Shown here piece by piece: positions 1 to 13,691 of a DNA stretch of 64,000 nt. Every line of letters starts with the position of its first letter. The stretch's first letter is position 1. Source of the stretch: Pachypanchax playfairii (lineage: Eukaryota; Chordata; Actinopteri; Cyprinodontiformes; Aplocheilidae); contig SSNP01000092.1 in the NCBI GenBank assembly GCA_006937955.1, positions 256,537 to 320,536 on the forward strand, written 5' to 3'. Below the pieces are notes generated by a model that made no database searches, had not been told where the DNA came from, and saw only the letters and a list, made by a program, of their open reading frames with translations. Position numbers and translations under genes: made by a program.

Positions 1-1975
1 GTATTGGCCTCTCTGAGAACACGTGAACTGATCATACTGATGTATTTTTCCACAAACTCCACCAGGCAGGCAATCAATACTCTAATTACAAGTAGAATTC
101 CCTCCCTGACCTGAAGAATAGTGAACATCAGTCGATATCTTTGTCAACATGACTGTCAGCTCATGCATGTACAAAAAAAGTTAGAAGCAGGATGTGAATC
201 TACGGCTTTGTGGTGGGACAAAAAAAAAAGTCTTGATATTTTTAACTGTTGTGCCCGAAAAACCAGATGGTAAAATGCAAATCGTGACTGTTATACAGTG
301 TCTGAGATGCAAGGCTGCACCTGCTGAAGCAGACATCGCTTTCACTGCAGAAACAATCATCTTTCTTTAAAGAAATGTTGTAGGTATTTGTAAAAAGATG
401 CTTTGCGATCCGACATGAAAAAAAAAAAAAAACTCCAGAACTTTAACTCACATCTTTAAAAAGCGTAAAACCCTTTTCAAGAAAAAGATTCTATGCATGG
501 ATGACAGAAAAAGTAGATTTTTTAATGATCAAAGGTTCAGAATGTAGCAAATGTCACAGAAACTTACTGAATAAACTTGCTTTGATACTTTTCAAAAGTT
601 TTAGCACAGATTCTAGTTTACGGCTCAAATTTCCTAAATGATTTTTATTTATGGTCTGGAAAAGAACCTGAAGAGTTTTCAGCTTGTCTGTGTTCAGGAG
701 ATGAAGCACAACTGTTTTTAATTAGAACTGAACACAGAGAGCTCCATCACATCAAATGGTTTACTTTCACTCTTGCTGCATTCTGACTCAACTGCATTGA
801 TGGGACATTAAAGCGAGTACAATCACCTGTCTGGAGAGAACGAGTCGGCCTGCATCAGCTTAATCAATTTCTCCAGCTAAATGCTGTTCATTCAAAAAGT
901 GAGCTGCTCACAAATCACCGTTTGACCTGCAAGTTCAAGTTTAATGCCATCGGAACTCCCATCTGCTATCAATCACCATCTTTAAACTCCCTTCCTGCTC
1001 GTCGGGATGTATTGGACACTAATGGAGACATTCTACCCATTTGCTTTGTGTTAACTAATTTATTTCTTCAAACTACGAGACTTTTATTCAATTGTAATGA
1101 GGATGAGTGTTGCTCTCATTCATGATCCTGTGAACCTTCATGCCTTCATCTCCTCAGCTTGTGTCCTTTTTTTCCTGGCTGGCCTTGGATTCATGTTGAT
1201 TAACAGAGTGTAAAATGGAAGTAAGCAAACATCCAGAGGAGGCAGTCTGCTTAAATAAATATTTGTTGTCCGTGTTTAGATAGTGTTTTCTTTGTCACTC
1301 ACATGCAGGAAGAAGGGTGTTTCAGTGAGCCTGTGTTTGTGTCTGCTGCTGTTTGGCTTATTTCTCACAAAACTTGGTTATATTGTGGATTCTGATGCAT
1401 GTGATGTTCATTGTTTGTGCAGTAAGTGTCCGCTTGAATTAAATAGAATCATGCATGTGTTGCTCTGTGGGTGTTTGGGTTTGTGTCACTGTTTGCATTT
1501 CATCATCAAAACTTTGATGTTTGCAGTTCCTCTGTTTAATGATTGGAGAGGAATTCCACATGCTGGTGGAGCTACTGTACGTGATCAGAGCAGTGATTGG
1601 TCCAGAGCTCTGCCACTCAAATGGCAAATACTCTGCGACTTCCTCTGTCCTCCTTTCCTGATGCAGCCTGAGAAGAGGGAGGGGAATGGATCCTTTCTGT
1701 GTAAGAAGCTGGCACTTCCTCACCCTGCTCCTTACCACCTGTCCTTGACTTGGCGAAACAGAGAGGGAGCAGATCTTTTCTTTTCTTCTCCTCCTTCACC
1801 ACTGTTCTGTTTATGTTTGTGTATCATCTGCAGTCTTATTTTTGCTGAAGCATTTCACTCTGTGGCTGTTTCTTCCTGCCTGTGGTACTTCAGTGGAGCT
1901 GTGTAGAGAGGAACCTTCGTCCTCAGCCAGTGGAGTTCTGATGGGAGGTATCGTTGACTCTGGCTGGGACTGGGG
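1..1975. other. 5' flank of the consortin-like gene; no gene seen
   Basis: AT-rich DNA with no exon I can recognise on either strand. The longest open stretch (1283-1906, +) is low-complexity Leu/Cys/Phe-rich translation without family resemblance. From about 1891, after a pyrimidine-rich run ending in CAG, the sequence may be the 5' untranslated part of the consortin exon. It carries a 13-codon upstream frame (1941-1982) that overlaps the main start codon. Confidence 0.5.
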
Positions 1976-4900
1976 ATGCTGAACGGAGGGAGGGAGGGCT
2001 TGTTTGAGCTGGGACAGCAGCTCCAGCAGCAGGGGGAGTACCAGGCCGCCCTACACTGCTTCCTCAGCTGCCTTCTTGGACTGACCCATGTACAGAGCTT
2101 CACCTCTCTACCCAACTGCCTGCATCAGGTGAGCCAGATTGGAACTGGGCACACAGACTCACATAAACCCATAAAACACAGATACTGAATATATTTTAAT
2201 ATAGTCACAAAATTATTAGTATCATGTTTTTTCACATCTTTAGACCCATTTGTATGACTTTATCTGTATATTATCACTCACCACAGAATGTTTAGGGTAA
2301 ATGAGGCACACTAATGTACAGAACAGTCAAAGTATCTGCTCTTTGATGAGTTTAGAGTTACATACTAGGGTGTTTTTTCATGGATCACCACAGCAACAGT
2401 TTTAATTCCCTGTGATTGTGCATGAAGGAATGTGCCAAATGTCAAAACACTGCCTTTGCTCCAAAACTTTACGACATGCAGGATGATGCTGACCAGACCT
2501 TTGGTGCTCTGAGGAGAGCAGCGTTACTTGTTTTGACAGATCTTTAAATCATTTTTGCACAAATCCAAGAAGCTCGTTTACTTAATCACACCTGTTTATT
2601 GTTTTTCTGTCCTTCTACAGATTGCTGAGCTCTTCATCACTGAAAAGAATTGTATCCTTTAAAAAAGCCAGTTTTTACTCCCTGATCACATGTGACACAT
2701 GTCTTTTTCATTTTGTGTGAACTCCTAATGCAGTAGCTAACAATAAAACTAGCTTATGGGCCCTGTGAGGTGGACATATTCTCCATGGAAGCAAACATGG
2801 CCAATTCCAGCACAATGGAGAATGTAAACAGAAAGCAGTGCAAACAAAGAGGCATGAACAGAGTTCATATAAACACATTTGTCGCAGGAAATGTTTTGTG
2901 TGTCACTCTGAAGGTGTGTGTTGCCTCTTAAGAGGATTTGTGGGCTCTTATCTCTGTACAACAGAGTAGGAGAGCACTAATTAACCTGTATGTGCACAGA
3001 GTAGTCCATGTATCTCTTCTTCACTGCCTCTATAAACCATAGCAGTACAGAACAAAGAGATAATAGAAAGGTGTTGTGTTTCAGGATATATTACAGCCAC
3101 AGCTCCTCTCCTTGTTACTGAGACACTCCAGCACTTAACTCACCAGCTCAGGTTATCTACATCAGTGAGGCTCTACCTCTCACCCTCCATTTTCCAAAAT
3201 AGCTCGATTTGCTGAGCTTCACTCCATCTGCAGCCATCACATCTCATCATGAAAGGATATCTGCCTGAGATTCAGTGACAGACTACTGCACAAGTTACAT
3301 AAGGTCATTATTAGTAATGAGTCCCGTCATGTCAAATCATGGTGTTTTATGCATGGTGGAGTTGTTCTTATACTTGTAATGTAACAACATGGACCCGTGT
3401 TGTAACATGGTGGGAACAGAATCTAAAGATCACATCAAGAATCTGAATGTTTATTATTGAAGCAATGTCGTGTGCAAAGACTGAAAGTATTAGTCCACTT
3501 GCTGTTGCTGTTCTGCGTGTCTCTTGCAAAATTCCTGGAGGAAAAAAATGTGAAAGGTCAGACGGCTCAAACTGGAAACAGGACGTGGGAACTTCAGAGA
3601 TTAAAAAAATGTTTCATAAAGAACAAACATACCAGCGAGTTTTTTTTTTTTTTTAATGTACTGTGAATTGGGAGGGGAAAAAAAAGATTTTTGCATAGTC
3701 AAAGTATCCCAGCTCCATGCAGATGGGCAGCTTCAGACAAGACAAACTGGCTGTAATGGTTGGCAGTTGATGATTTTATCCATGCAATGGTCTCTTAATG
3801 AGCTGGCAGGATTTCTGTGTGACCTTTATCTAAAGCTAAAAGCTCTTTTGGCTGCTGCCAGTTTGCTGATATAAGATTCTTTAAAAGTATTGAAAATATT
3901 GACTTTGATGACTTTAATCCTAAAACAAGCAACCTTTAGTGATAATCATTTTTTAAAGAACATGCAAATGAAAAATAATTTATTTAACTACACGATTTTT
4001 AATTCTATTACAAGAGATCCTCGAATTGTTTGCACAATTCAGGATTGAATTTTTTTCAGGGTCTCATTGTTCCCAGGAGAGGATTGTGAGACGCTCCTGT
4101 TGTTGCATTGTTGTGGTTCTGGCAAGTTAAAAATAGCAAGTAGAAAACGTGCTCTGACCTTTGGGCATGGCTGCTCCCCTTATTCTCCCTCACAGATGGT
4201 CCAACTCATATTTGGGTCCATTAACAGCTGCCAGGTGAGCACCAGGAGTAAAACAATGGAAGGAAAAACTGCTTTTTAAGAGGAATTTGTAAAAGTTTTT
4301 TGTTTTACAATACATATTTCCATTGCTGTCTATGAAATTAAACATGTATATTTATGTATTCCTATCTTCTAAGTCCTATTTATCTTCAGGTACCCTAAAA
4401 AATGGCTCAGTGAATTGAGTTACACACATTTAAAGACTGTTATGTCTCTTTTCTTTGTCTATTCATGGAATTTTATGTTTCTCACGTGTTTAAATTTCAT
4501 GGTTGATTTAAGGCTTTTAAACTATTTCCAAAGTAAAAACTCTTTATCTTGTCAAACTTCCATTAGAAGTGTTTAGTTTGGATATTAAAGAATAGTTGAC
4601 AGGTGGTGTCACTACAATGAGTACAAGTTGCCCAGGATGGAAATATTACTCATGAGAAATCTGATGTTAAGTAGGACATTTCAACAGGACCTGCTGTGTT
4701 TATTTTAAGTCTCTCTCCCTCCTATTGGTCATTAAATTCACCTGACAAACATGATGGTGTCTTTTTACAGTGACAAGAAGAGTTACAGCTCAGAATGCTT
4801 TAGCAAAGTGAGCTATTTTTAGGAGGCTTTAAATAGATTACTTTCATGGAAACAAACAAAAAAAAAAGCCTTTGCTATTCATTCAAATTCAAATTCGGTT

Positions 4901-7900
4901 GGATGAAACAGATTTAGATTGAAATAAACGTGCAGTTTATAAGGAATCTTTTATATGTTCATAATATGTTGTGAAATTGAAGGTTTGTAAAACCAAAAAA
5001 TGGCAAATGAAACAATCAGGTCGTCTGTTTTGAAAGCCAAACTTCACTATCAACAAATGTGCTTTGGATTACCACATTCTGCCCTCAAGGGGTTGTACTA
5101 AAGTGGGATGGAAAAAACACTGAAACGTGAGGGCTGTTTTTAACTTCCACAACTGACTAATCCTGTTGACAACTGAGACAGATCCTTCACCCATATAAAC
5201 AGATGGAAAGGCTCTCCAATTCATCCAAGCTGAAAAGATGTTCTACGAAGTGGCACTGATTGAGCTCACGGCTCTTCAGGGGAGCACAGGCAAGTAATAT
5301 ACAAAATTAAGCGTTCAGTGAAAACGTTTGGGAGCATGAGAGTAAATACAGAACAGTTTGGCTTTTAGTTTTGATTTATTCTAGTGAGGGAGAATGTCCT
5401 GGTATGATGATTAACTTGACACTTTCTATGTGTAGAATCAGATGTTTCTTCAGTTGTTTCAAGTGTTTCAGATTGTTTGAGTTAAATCTTGAAGTTTTAA
5501 CACAGATTAGTCAGTTTTAGTTTTCAGGTTTAAACGTATATGAAATGACCTATAGATTTAATCTCGTGCAATAAGAATGAGCAATGAGCGTTCTCAAGTT
5601 AGGAAGTCATTCATCACCAGCTGCAGACGTCTGCCTGTTCCTCTCTGTCTGCTGCTGATGCAGCAGTGCAGCCTAGCGTGGGCACAGTGGAGGAAATCTG
5701 GGACGGACAAAATAAAAGACAAATGGCCACATTTTTTTTATTAGGAGCTGCTGTGTCTCGACAGAATCCTGAAGCACCTGATTCAGCACTGACTCGGGTT
5801 GAATAGTGAACTTCTCCTGGACTGGAAGCTTCAGTCTCCCCAGCAGTGTAAAATAACTCCACTCTGTATTTCATCGCTGACAGCTGACATATTTATCATT
5901 TTGTTGAATTTGAATGCAAACCGGAGCCTTTGCCTGTTCCTCTGATTTATGTGCTTGCTTGTGATATTGATTACAAACCAGATTCATTTCCTCCGCTCTG
6001 GATGTGTACAGGGAGCTTGGTGTGTACTTGGTGGTTTGTCACTGTGTGAGTCTCTAGGTGCGGTGAGAGTGTTTGACTCCCTTATCTGCTCTCTGAGGCC
6101 CTTATCTCTACTCTCTTGTCTCCAGACCTCAGTTAGCTCCTCGTCACTGTTCAGGCTTAAAGTCCATAGAAGTGTCAGACAAGCTGATAGTTCGATACTT
6201 CAGCTTTAGTAAATGTATCTTTCAGACTCTGAGAGTAAACAAAGAAATTATTTGTGCTTTATTTGATTGTGCTTCCATGCCTTGTGTCTCTGTGGCAGGG
6301 CCTCAGGAGGAGGCCAGTCTGGGCTCCACGGGATGGACGACCCCAGAAGAACTTTCAGAGCAGACTTCTCAAGCACAGCACCTGGAGCGGCTGGCTCAGC
6401 TCTGCATCATGAGCAAACAGTAGGTAAAACTCTGTCAAGCTGAAACTTAACTAGGTCTGGAAAGTTTAATGGCTCAGCCACTTCATTATGTGTGTATTTC
6501 TTGTCACAAACTGTAGTTTTTATAGTGATAGTTGTAATTTTTATTTCCTAGAAACAGCACACCTGTTTGCTGGATTGTTTTTTGTAGAATTTTGCTTAAA
6601 GAAGTGAAACAAAACTGGTTTGCATCCATTCATTGACTGTTGAAAAAAAAAGGTTACTGCTCCACCTGAGCGAGGATCACCTTAACCAGATCCAGTGTCT
6701 CTGGTTGCGCGGGTACTTTGTTAGGTGCTGTCGCATACAGGTATATTCTGTACCTCTGTTGTCATTGTTGAGATTAGGCCATTTAACCTGATTGTCATTG
6801 TGAGTGACAAAGGAATGTTTCCCAATTGAAGGGTTGGTCACTTAATTAACGTAAGGTTCATACATTGGTTAAAGTTAAATGAGATGGTGCTGATTGAGCA
6901 TGACTGGACCAAGAGGCTCAGATTTCAGGCTACATGAGGATACATCCATTTTTAGTTTTACTTTTGGATCTTTTCTTCAACCCTTTATAAATCCAACCTG
7001 GATTCAAAACAAAGTCCCATTAAAGCCCTCAGACTCTATTTTTTATAGGAAGGAAGTTGTGATTCTTGCTAAATGTCATTGGAAATCCTTTGTGTCACAA
7101 AATTTGACTCATGATCAGGAAGTTCTTGGATGTTATATCCTTCCTCCAAGAAAGAGCTTGTAAACTGTCACAAATTAACACCTGGCTACCACTAATTGAA
7201 GCGATGTGCAGCTTTGGAGCAGCGAAGCTGACATCTGTCACACTTTGCAGAGCTTGCTCTACATCCACGGACACGTGAAGGTGTGAGGGCGACGAGTGTC
7301 CTTGGCTAACTTTTCAGGGAAGATATGAGAGGAACAGCTGGCACTTCTTCAATGAAACACATCACATTCACCTAGCTTAGCACTAAACAGGAGCGCAGCA
7401 AAGACGCATGAGACAGTAAACCAACCTGCAAGCGCCATTCTTCTAATTCACCCTGGAGGTTAGACAGACGCTGGCAGAAAATAAAGGTTTCCACTTCCTT
7501 CATCGGGCGCCTGCATGCCCGTGTTGTCTGCACCTAATCATAGTTCTCACGTGTTTAGGATTGTCCTGCTGTTCAGTTCCAAGTGATGAAAGTGATATTC
7601 TGACCTGGCAGTGAAGCGCAAGTATTTACATTAAGATTGGGGTCAAGTTATTTTTGCTTTACAAATGAGAGGAAACTTGCAGGACTTGTAAAATTCTTCA
7701 TTTTTCAGAATATGTTGACTTAAATGAAAAGCTGTACTGTGCTAATGATGCTGATTTCCTCCCTTTTTTCCAGACCTCATCTTGCCCTAGAATACAGCGG
7801 TAAGGTACGTTCATGATCTTCTCACTTTTCTCCCCTCTGCATGTTTTAGAACAAAATAAAAAACTTTGTACAGGTTTTAAAATTCCCATGGGGTCTGTGT

Positions 7901-10388
7901 TTAGGCAACAAAGATTCACCAGAGGGCCTTCGGTAATGACCATCCCATTACAGCCAGAAGCCTGGAGCTCATGGCAACCATCTATGCTGAGATCGGCAAG
8001 ACCGAATATTCAGGTAAAATATTCAGAGCAGGAAGTAAACCATGTCGCTCTGGAGAACTGTATCAGCTACAGACAAGGATTAGATGGTGGAAAACAAACA
8101 ATGTGTAGGTTAATAAACCACATCTGATGCTCTAAAACACTTCAGTGAGTCTTTCAAGAGTATGTAAACTTTTTATGAGTTATATTAATAAACACTACCA
8201 GAGGTGTACACACTAGGAGCTTTACTGCAAAGCAAATTATAAAAAATTAATTTGTGTCAGTTTGAGGCCACGGTTTTGTTCTTTAGTAAGTTTGCTTGCT
8301 TTGCACTTTAAGGGACCTGCTCTCTTTGCCCACTTTTGCATTTTTGTGCAGAATGTAGGAGCAATACATAAAAACGGGTGATGTTGTTGAGTCAGCTTTC
8401 ATAGGCAGTAAAGATATACACGAGCATCGGCTACAGACGAGATCTGATACGGAAAAACTTCATCATGTGCAGCTAATGTTTGTTGAAATACTAAAAGTTA
8501 AGTATGGAAAAAAATGAACAAATTTGTGGCTGAATATTGGATCACCTGTATTTTTGTGACATTTTAGTTTGTATCGTACACAGCAGAACCTTCTCAGTTT
8601 GTGTCTACCTTCAAACTAAACAAATGTCACGTGTTGTCTCAGGTCTTATACCTGAACGTAGGTAAATAAGAGGAAAAAAACTCATTAGAGTCCCTGAACA
8701 TGTGAATTTGGATTTCATTTTGATTTTTTCCATCTTCAAATGTCTACTATCATTAAAAAAAATCACTACTTAGACTGTGACGTAATAAATATGAACAGAG
8801 GAAGGAGAATTGACACGATTCAGACAATGAAAATGAAGAATCATTCTGTTAAGTTTTTGTGGCACTCATGTTATCTTATAAGCTGCAATAAGATCAAGTA
8901 AAAAGGCTTATAAGTATAATATCAAAATAAATTTTGAGGTCCTAGAATAAACAGTTATCTCTGTGTAACTTGAACATGCTAAACTCTACCACATCCTGCA
9001 CTAACAGTAAATATTTATCAAGACTTTAAGTTTAATTTGACATTTAGAAAAGATTTAACACCAGTAAAGACACCTTAAATTATTCAGACATTTTTGAAGT
9101 GACCCAAATTACCCAAATGCTACAAATAATTACAGCATCTAAAACTGCAGGAATTAAAAACATCACTACATCAGGATGTTTCAACCACATAAACCTCAGT
9201 AGATAGAAAAAAATCATAATTTAGTGTATGAAAAAGTGCAAAAGACAATTAAATAGTAAAGCTGTGGCTGTAGAGTTAACATGCTGGAAATACATGTTCA
9301 AACAGAAAATCTTCTGTGTAGCCGAAAGCAAAAATAAAAAGGAGTTACAAATGAATCCTTTATAGTATGTCAGTGACTGAGAACAAAAACTGTTTGATTC
9401 TACACTAAACTTATTTTGTCAAACATCAAGCTCTTGTTTTTACACTGTACAGGATGGTAGGACAGTGTTTAAGGGTTAATGCCTTGTTTTCTCCTCTCTG
9501 GCACATTTGCATGTTCAACAATGTGTGTTCAGCTTGAGTTTATTGTCTGTCTGGACTCCAGCGTGAAGCTGCTCTCTGCTCATGTACTGTTTGATCAATC
9601 ATGGTTGTTTTACTAGACTCTCTGGGCCAGTGTGTGTCGGCGCTGTCCAAACGCTTCACTGCTGCAGAGTCCCTCAGAGACGCCGTCAACTGTCTTCCTC
9701 ATTCCCACCGGGAAAAACACTCAGAAGTACGCCACAGGAAGGACACGCACCACCAACAGGAGGACACGCTGCAACCCAAGGTAGGAAGACTTCTGCAGGC
9801 ATCTTCGTCAGTGTAAATTTGTACGCTGTTTGCAAAGAATGTGTTCATTTTTCCTGTTTGCTGTTGCTTTTTAAAGTGTTCTTTGTGGCTTGCAGCTCAT
9901 TTACTGATCTTGAGTTACATCTAATCCAGGTAACCAGTGGTAAAGTCCCCACCTCCATTTTGAAGAAGTCAAGTCCCAGTTATGGGTCTGAGACAGAACC
10001 CAATCACAGACGGAAAGGCGAGCGCAGGGTTCGATTCAGGGAACCAGAGATCACAGTACATGGTAAGAAAACATGTCCATAAGAAAGAGAAAATTCAAAT
10101 CTGATAGTTCAACGTTAAACCATCAGTCTAATCAAATGCAGATCATTTACAAGCCAAAACTCTTTCAAATTGTGTTTTTCAGCCTATGAGACGACGCCGT
10201 CCCGCCCTCACATCGCCCTTTTCACCTGCCTCTTCCTGCTGATGTCATTCCTGGGCGTGGCGATGTACTGCACAGATCGCCGGCGTCCACAGCGACTGTG
10301 CGAGGAGCTGGAGGCAGCCTTGGCTGTCTACCTGCTGCACATGAAGAAGCTTTTGTGGGGGTGTTGGATATGGTTGACCATGCAGTGA
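1976..10388 (+). CDS. cnst: Consortin-like protein (connexin-sorting family), short form, 9 exons
   Basis: Exons: 1976-2128, 2621-2651, 5203-5289, 6299-6419, 7774-7804, 7905-8013, 9617-9780, 9930-10062, 10183-10388. All phases close, giving 344 codons plus stop; human consortin is about 725 residues. Consortin is a trans-Golgi membrane protein that binds connexins and promotes their delivery to the plasma membrane. The N-terminal half is helical and TPR-like: the segment around LPNCLHQIAELF through FIQAEKMFYEVALIEL and HLERLAQLC aligns with the conserved helical block of human consortin. The C-terminal part has the ILKK and RRVRFREPE motifs, one membrane segment (about residues 286-306) and a short tail. 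The acidic middle of the mammalian protein is missing. The start at 1976 follows an in-frame stop at 1955. Exon 3 ends in a GC donor. A farther 5' coding exon is possible, so the N-terminus is the weakest part. Confidence 0.82.
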
Positions 10389-12433
10389 CTATGACAAACC
10401 ACAGGTGGAGACACGGAGCCTCCTTTCTGTTTTTATTCCTCCTTTTTTTTTAATTTTCTTACAAGGTGCCCAGATCTACTAACACCTCAGCCATTTTATC
10501 CACAACTCTTGATACTGTATGTGGTGATGCACCACTCCCACATCAAAACCCAAAAAACCTGTAATCCCAGATTATGTAGCTTCCATGTCTGTATGTATTT
10601 ATGTATGACGGTTTGGGAAAAAAAACACTTCATATTTAATTTGTAATGATATTTTGCACATTTGAAGTCAATGCTCACAAATATTTAATAACCACAATCA
10701 TTATATTTTTCAATTCATGTCACAGTCTTGAATGTTTCTGAGAAATGTAATTATTTATTTTGTTACGGTTCAGAAATTGTGTATACTAGTCATTGCACAG
10801 AACTGAATGTGTATATACAGTATGGTCTCAATATACTAAGGACTGTCACTATCAGTATTTAGACTTGTAATTGCACATAAATGAATGTAGAGATGTTTGG
10901 AAATTATTTACTTATCACGTCTAAAAGTGAAGACAGGGCTACAGAATACCAGATGAAAAACGGTCTGAATCCAAGTTATGCATTTATATGCAGCACAATA
11001 TTCTCAATCCACAAGGAGAATATACTGATTGAATGCAGTTTCCCCTCTTTGTATCTGCTTGAACCACCCCAAAAGCCCTCTGTCATATTCTATACTCTAT
11101 GTCTGTATCAAGAATCCAAATATCAGTTCAAATATTTTCAAACATTTTAGTCACCTGTGCAATTTCTATTGAGAAAACCCGTCAGGTTTCAATTGTGTTG
11201 TAAAATTCCAGTCTAGATTAGGATGAATGCAGGTTTGAGAAATAGAACAGAACCGCATATGAAATTTATTGTACCTATGAGTCCCTTGATCAAATGATGC
11301 AAATAAACCACCACATGAACAGAATGTAGGAATCGGAGGGCACAGTGATGCACAGCCGCCATCCGTCTCATTATGAGCAATAACACAAGACATCGTTTCC
11401 AACAGAGCAGCGACAGGTTTCAGGGAACTCGAACAACTGTGTTGACCTCTCATCTGAATTTTAAAGCAATATAAGGCTGATAACGCCTGAACAGAGGAAA
11501 GGAACACTTGTAACGCTGTGCTGTCAAACTAAATCGTCATTAGCAATAAAAAGACCCCTTGTAAACTCATATCCGGTATATGCACCCTTCGCTGCTTTTC
11601 ACTGCTGTCTGAACATTTATGGTCACTTTGAAAGAAGTGCCTTTTTATGGAAGGGTTTTCTTAGTTCCAGTCCTTTTATGATTTCTGTTGTTTTGAATAA
11701 AACTGTCATTGCCTATCAACGTTGAGCAGTTTGCCTGTGTTCCTTCTGATGGATATAATGGAAGAGAGATACATGCAGGTATATCTGTCGCAACAGCAGG
11801 ATATATTTGCAGCCTATAAAGTAGAAAGAAGAAGCCTGGCCACTAAATGGCACATCTGTTTCCTCACACACTAAATGCTAAAAGCTTTTTGGACTGGCTG
11901 CCGCATACATTTATGTTCTGAGCTGCAAATTCTCACCTCAAAAGCCCACATTGTTCTGCATGCAAATAATTCTCACTTCAGTTTAGTCAGAAGCCTACCT
12001 TAGGAGCACATTTATTTTTGTAAGGAACACAATAACACCTCCTTACATCTAAAAACCAGATTATTATTTGTAACATGCATCAGCTCCATGCAAAGGTTTC
12101 ACAAAAGAAAACAAACAGATTGAATCCGTTGGCAAAAATGTCCAAACGAATAATATCGGGTGGCTAAATGCTAGAAAGAAAAACTCAGCTGCTTTGGTTG
12201 GGGTCGTATGCGGTGAGGTGGGGTGTACATGTTAAGTAGGTTTGTTGAAAGATTAGCAACTATCAGCAGATGTTTTATAAAAATGAGCTGCAGCTAAAGA
12301 AAAATTCTATGATCATCCACTTAAAAAAATGGAAGCAAAAGCCAACTGATTTTGATTGTCTCCACAGGTGAGAGTGGTCGGAAGGAGGAGCGTGGGGTTG
12401 AGTGTGATTCTGTGTTTGTGCAGCAGACAGGTT
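10389..12433. other. Convergent 3' UTR region between consortin-like gene and tmem179
   Basis: No coding exon seen. An AATAAA at 11696-11701 (+), followed by GT-rich sequence, would end a consortin transcript with a 1.3 kb 3' UTR. A TTTATT at 12011-12016 reads AATAAA on the minus strand and could end tmem179, about 420 bp past its stop. The remainder is AT-rich and unremarkable. Confidence 0.5.
11696..11701 (+). terminator. Polyadenylation signal AATAAA, consortin-like gene
   Basis: Canonical hexamer about 1.3 kb past the consortin-like stop, followed within 40 bp by TG-rich sequence typical of the downstream element. It is assigned to this gene by strand and position only. Confidence 0.5.
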
Positions 12434-13691
12434 CTAGATCAGGCCGGCTGTGAGGTCAGAGCCGCGGCGGGAAGTGCGGCCGAGCAGCAGTTCTTTCTCG
12501 TGGATCAGGGAGTCCAGCAGGTCTTCTTGTCTGTAGTTGTGGTAGACCTTCAGGAAGGCCAGCACTGTGATCCCAAGCCAGCTAAGCCATGCAGCCCACA
12601 GGCCGAACTAAAAACGGGAACAGTTTTTATATTTATGAGCGAGATTAAAGGTTTTATCAGTCTAGTCAATATTATTACCAAAACTATTACCTGGGCTATT
12701 GCAAACTGGTCGTAGAAAGCCGAGTTATCCAGGCCAAGTTCTAGATCCGTGTCCTGCAGGTCTTCACAGCTGAAGAGAAAGATGTGACATTCAGGAGGAC
12801 AATATCTCAGTATTGCGTGAAAGTGAAAGTTCCTGCTTCTTTACCTGTTAGACATGGTCCCACTCTCAGTGATGGCATCACACCACAGATTGAAACCCAC
12901 GCTTACAATGGTGCTGGACAGGAAGACCGTGAACATCACCATCGAGCTGATCATCAGGTTAAGGAAGGCGTTAAAAAATGAGCTGCAGGGAGAGAAATGA
13001 CAAACTGTAAACGTTGGAGAAGGAAAAAAAAAAAGCAGAAACTTGAGCTTTATTCACATCTGTAGCATGGAGGCCTGTGAAACCAACTCAGCTCTGTTCC
13101 CAAGATTTGGCTCTTTTATCATAAATAATGCTTTTAAGTTTATGTTGCATAATATATGGACAGTTATATTCTCTCATTTTTACAGTGAAGAGCCCGATGA
13201 CTGCTCTTTCACAGGCCTCTTCTGCAGAATGATACAGGACATTCACGCATGCAGGTGATGATTCTGACCGAAATGCGTGCAGAAAAGGGCGTTAAGTGAC
13301 GCATCCTGCTCCATTTTATTGATTGTCTACACAATATGTAAGGGGGTTCGGAGGGGAGGGGGTTTGGGGGCATTTGAACTGTCACTCACTCGTCGTGTCC
13401 TTTGCACAAAAAGAAGAGCAGCCTCCATGCCTGCACTGCGGACAGGATGAGCGACGCTATCCCGACAAAGGTGGTGAAGCTGCAGCAGGACTCGGGTCCC
13501 CACTCCTCCACGATAAATCGCTGCTTCGACACAGTGATGTTCTCATTTTGCCACATCCCCCGCGTGAACAGCAGGCATTTCCCCCCGAAATCCTCCGTGT
13601 TTTCCGACAGCGGCACCACGGCGATGAAACCGAACACAAAGGCTAAAAAATAAAGGACGCATTGAGCGAAAATCAAATTATCAATGGCCAT
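12434..13691 (-). CDS. tmem179: Transmembrane protein 179 (TMEM179), 4 exons
   Basis: Exons, in gene order: 13390-13691, 12845-12982, 12691-12769, 12434-12607; phases close for 230 codons plus stop (human about 233). The protein is a four-pass membrane protein of unknown biochemical function, mainly neural in mammals. Visible landmarks: the N-terminal LIFAQCVLYFLAFVFGF helix, the PLSEN...F.G.CLLFT.GMW extracellular motif, a helix ending FFLCKGHD, the STIVSVGFNLWCD motif, the CEDLQDTDLELGLDNSAFYDQFAIAQ block, a last helix, and the cytoplasmic VYHNYRQEDLL tail ending in AGLI. The start at 13691 was chosen because it matches the family N-terminus; the frame stays open upstream to about 13844, but that part lacks resemblance. 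The sequence around exon 1 is GC-richer than its surroundings, as expected for a promoter. Neighbours are convergent (consortin) and downstream-tandem (ELYS-like). Confidence 0.95.

Noticed and set aside
1283..1906. Open frame of 207 codons, plus strand
   Set aside because: Low-complexity Leu/Cys/Phe-rich translation without an obvious domain. Two other frames are also open in parts, and it overlaps what looks like consortin leader.
6299..6423. Premature end of the consortin-like gene at the TAG at 6421-6423
   Set aside because: A donor GTAGGT at 6420 removes the stop and joins in phase to the next exon, which continues the consortin match.
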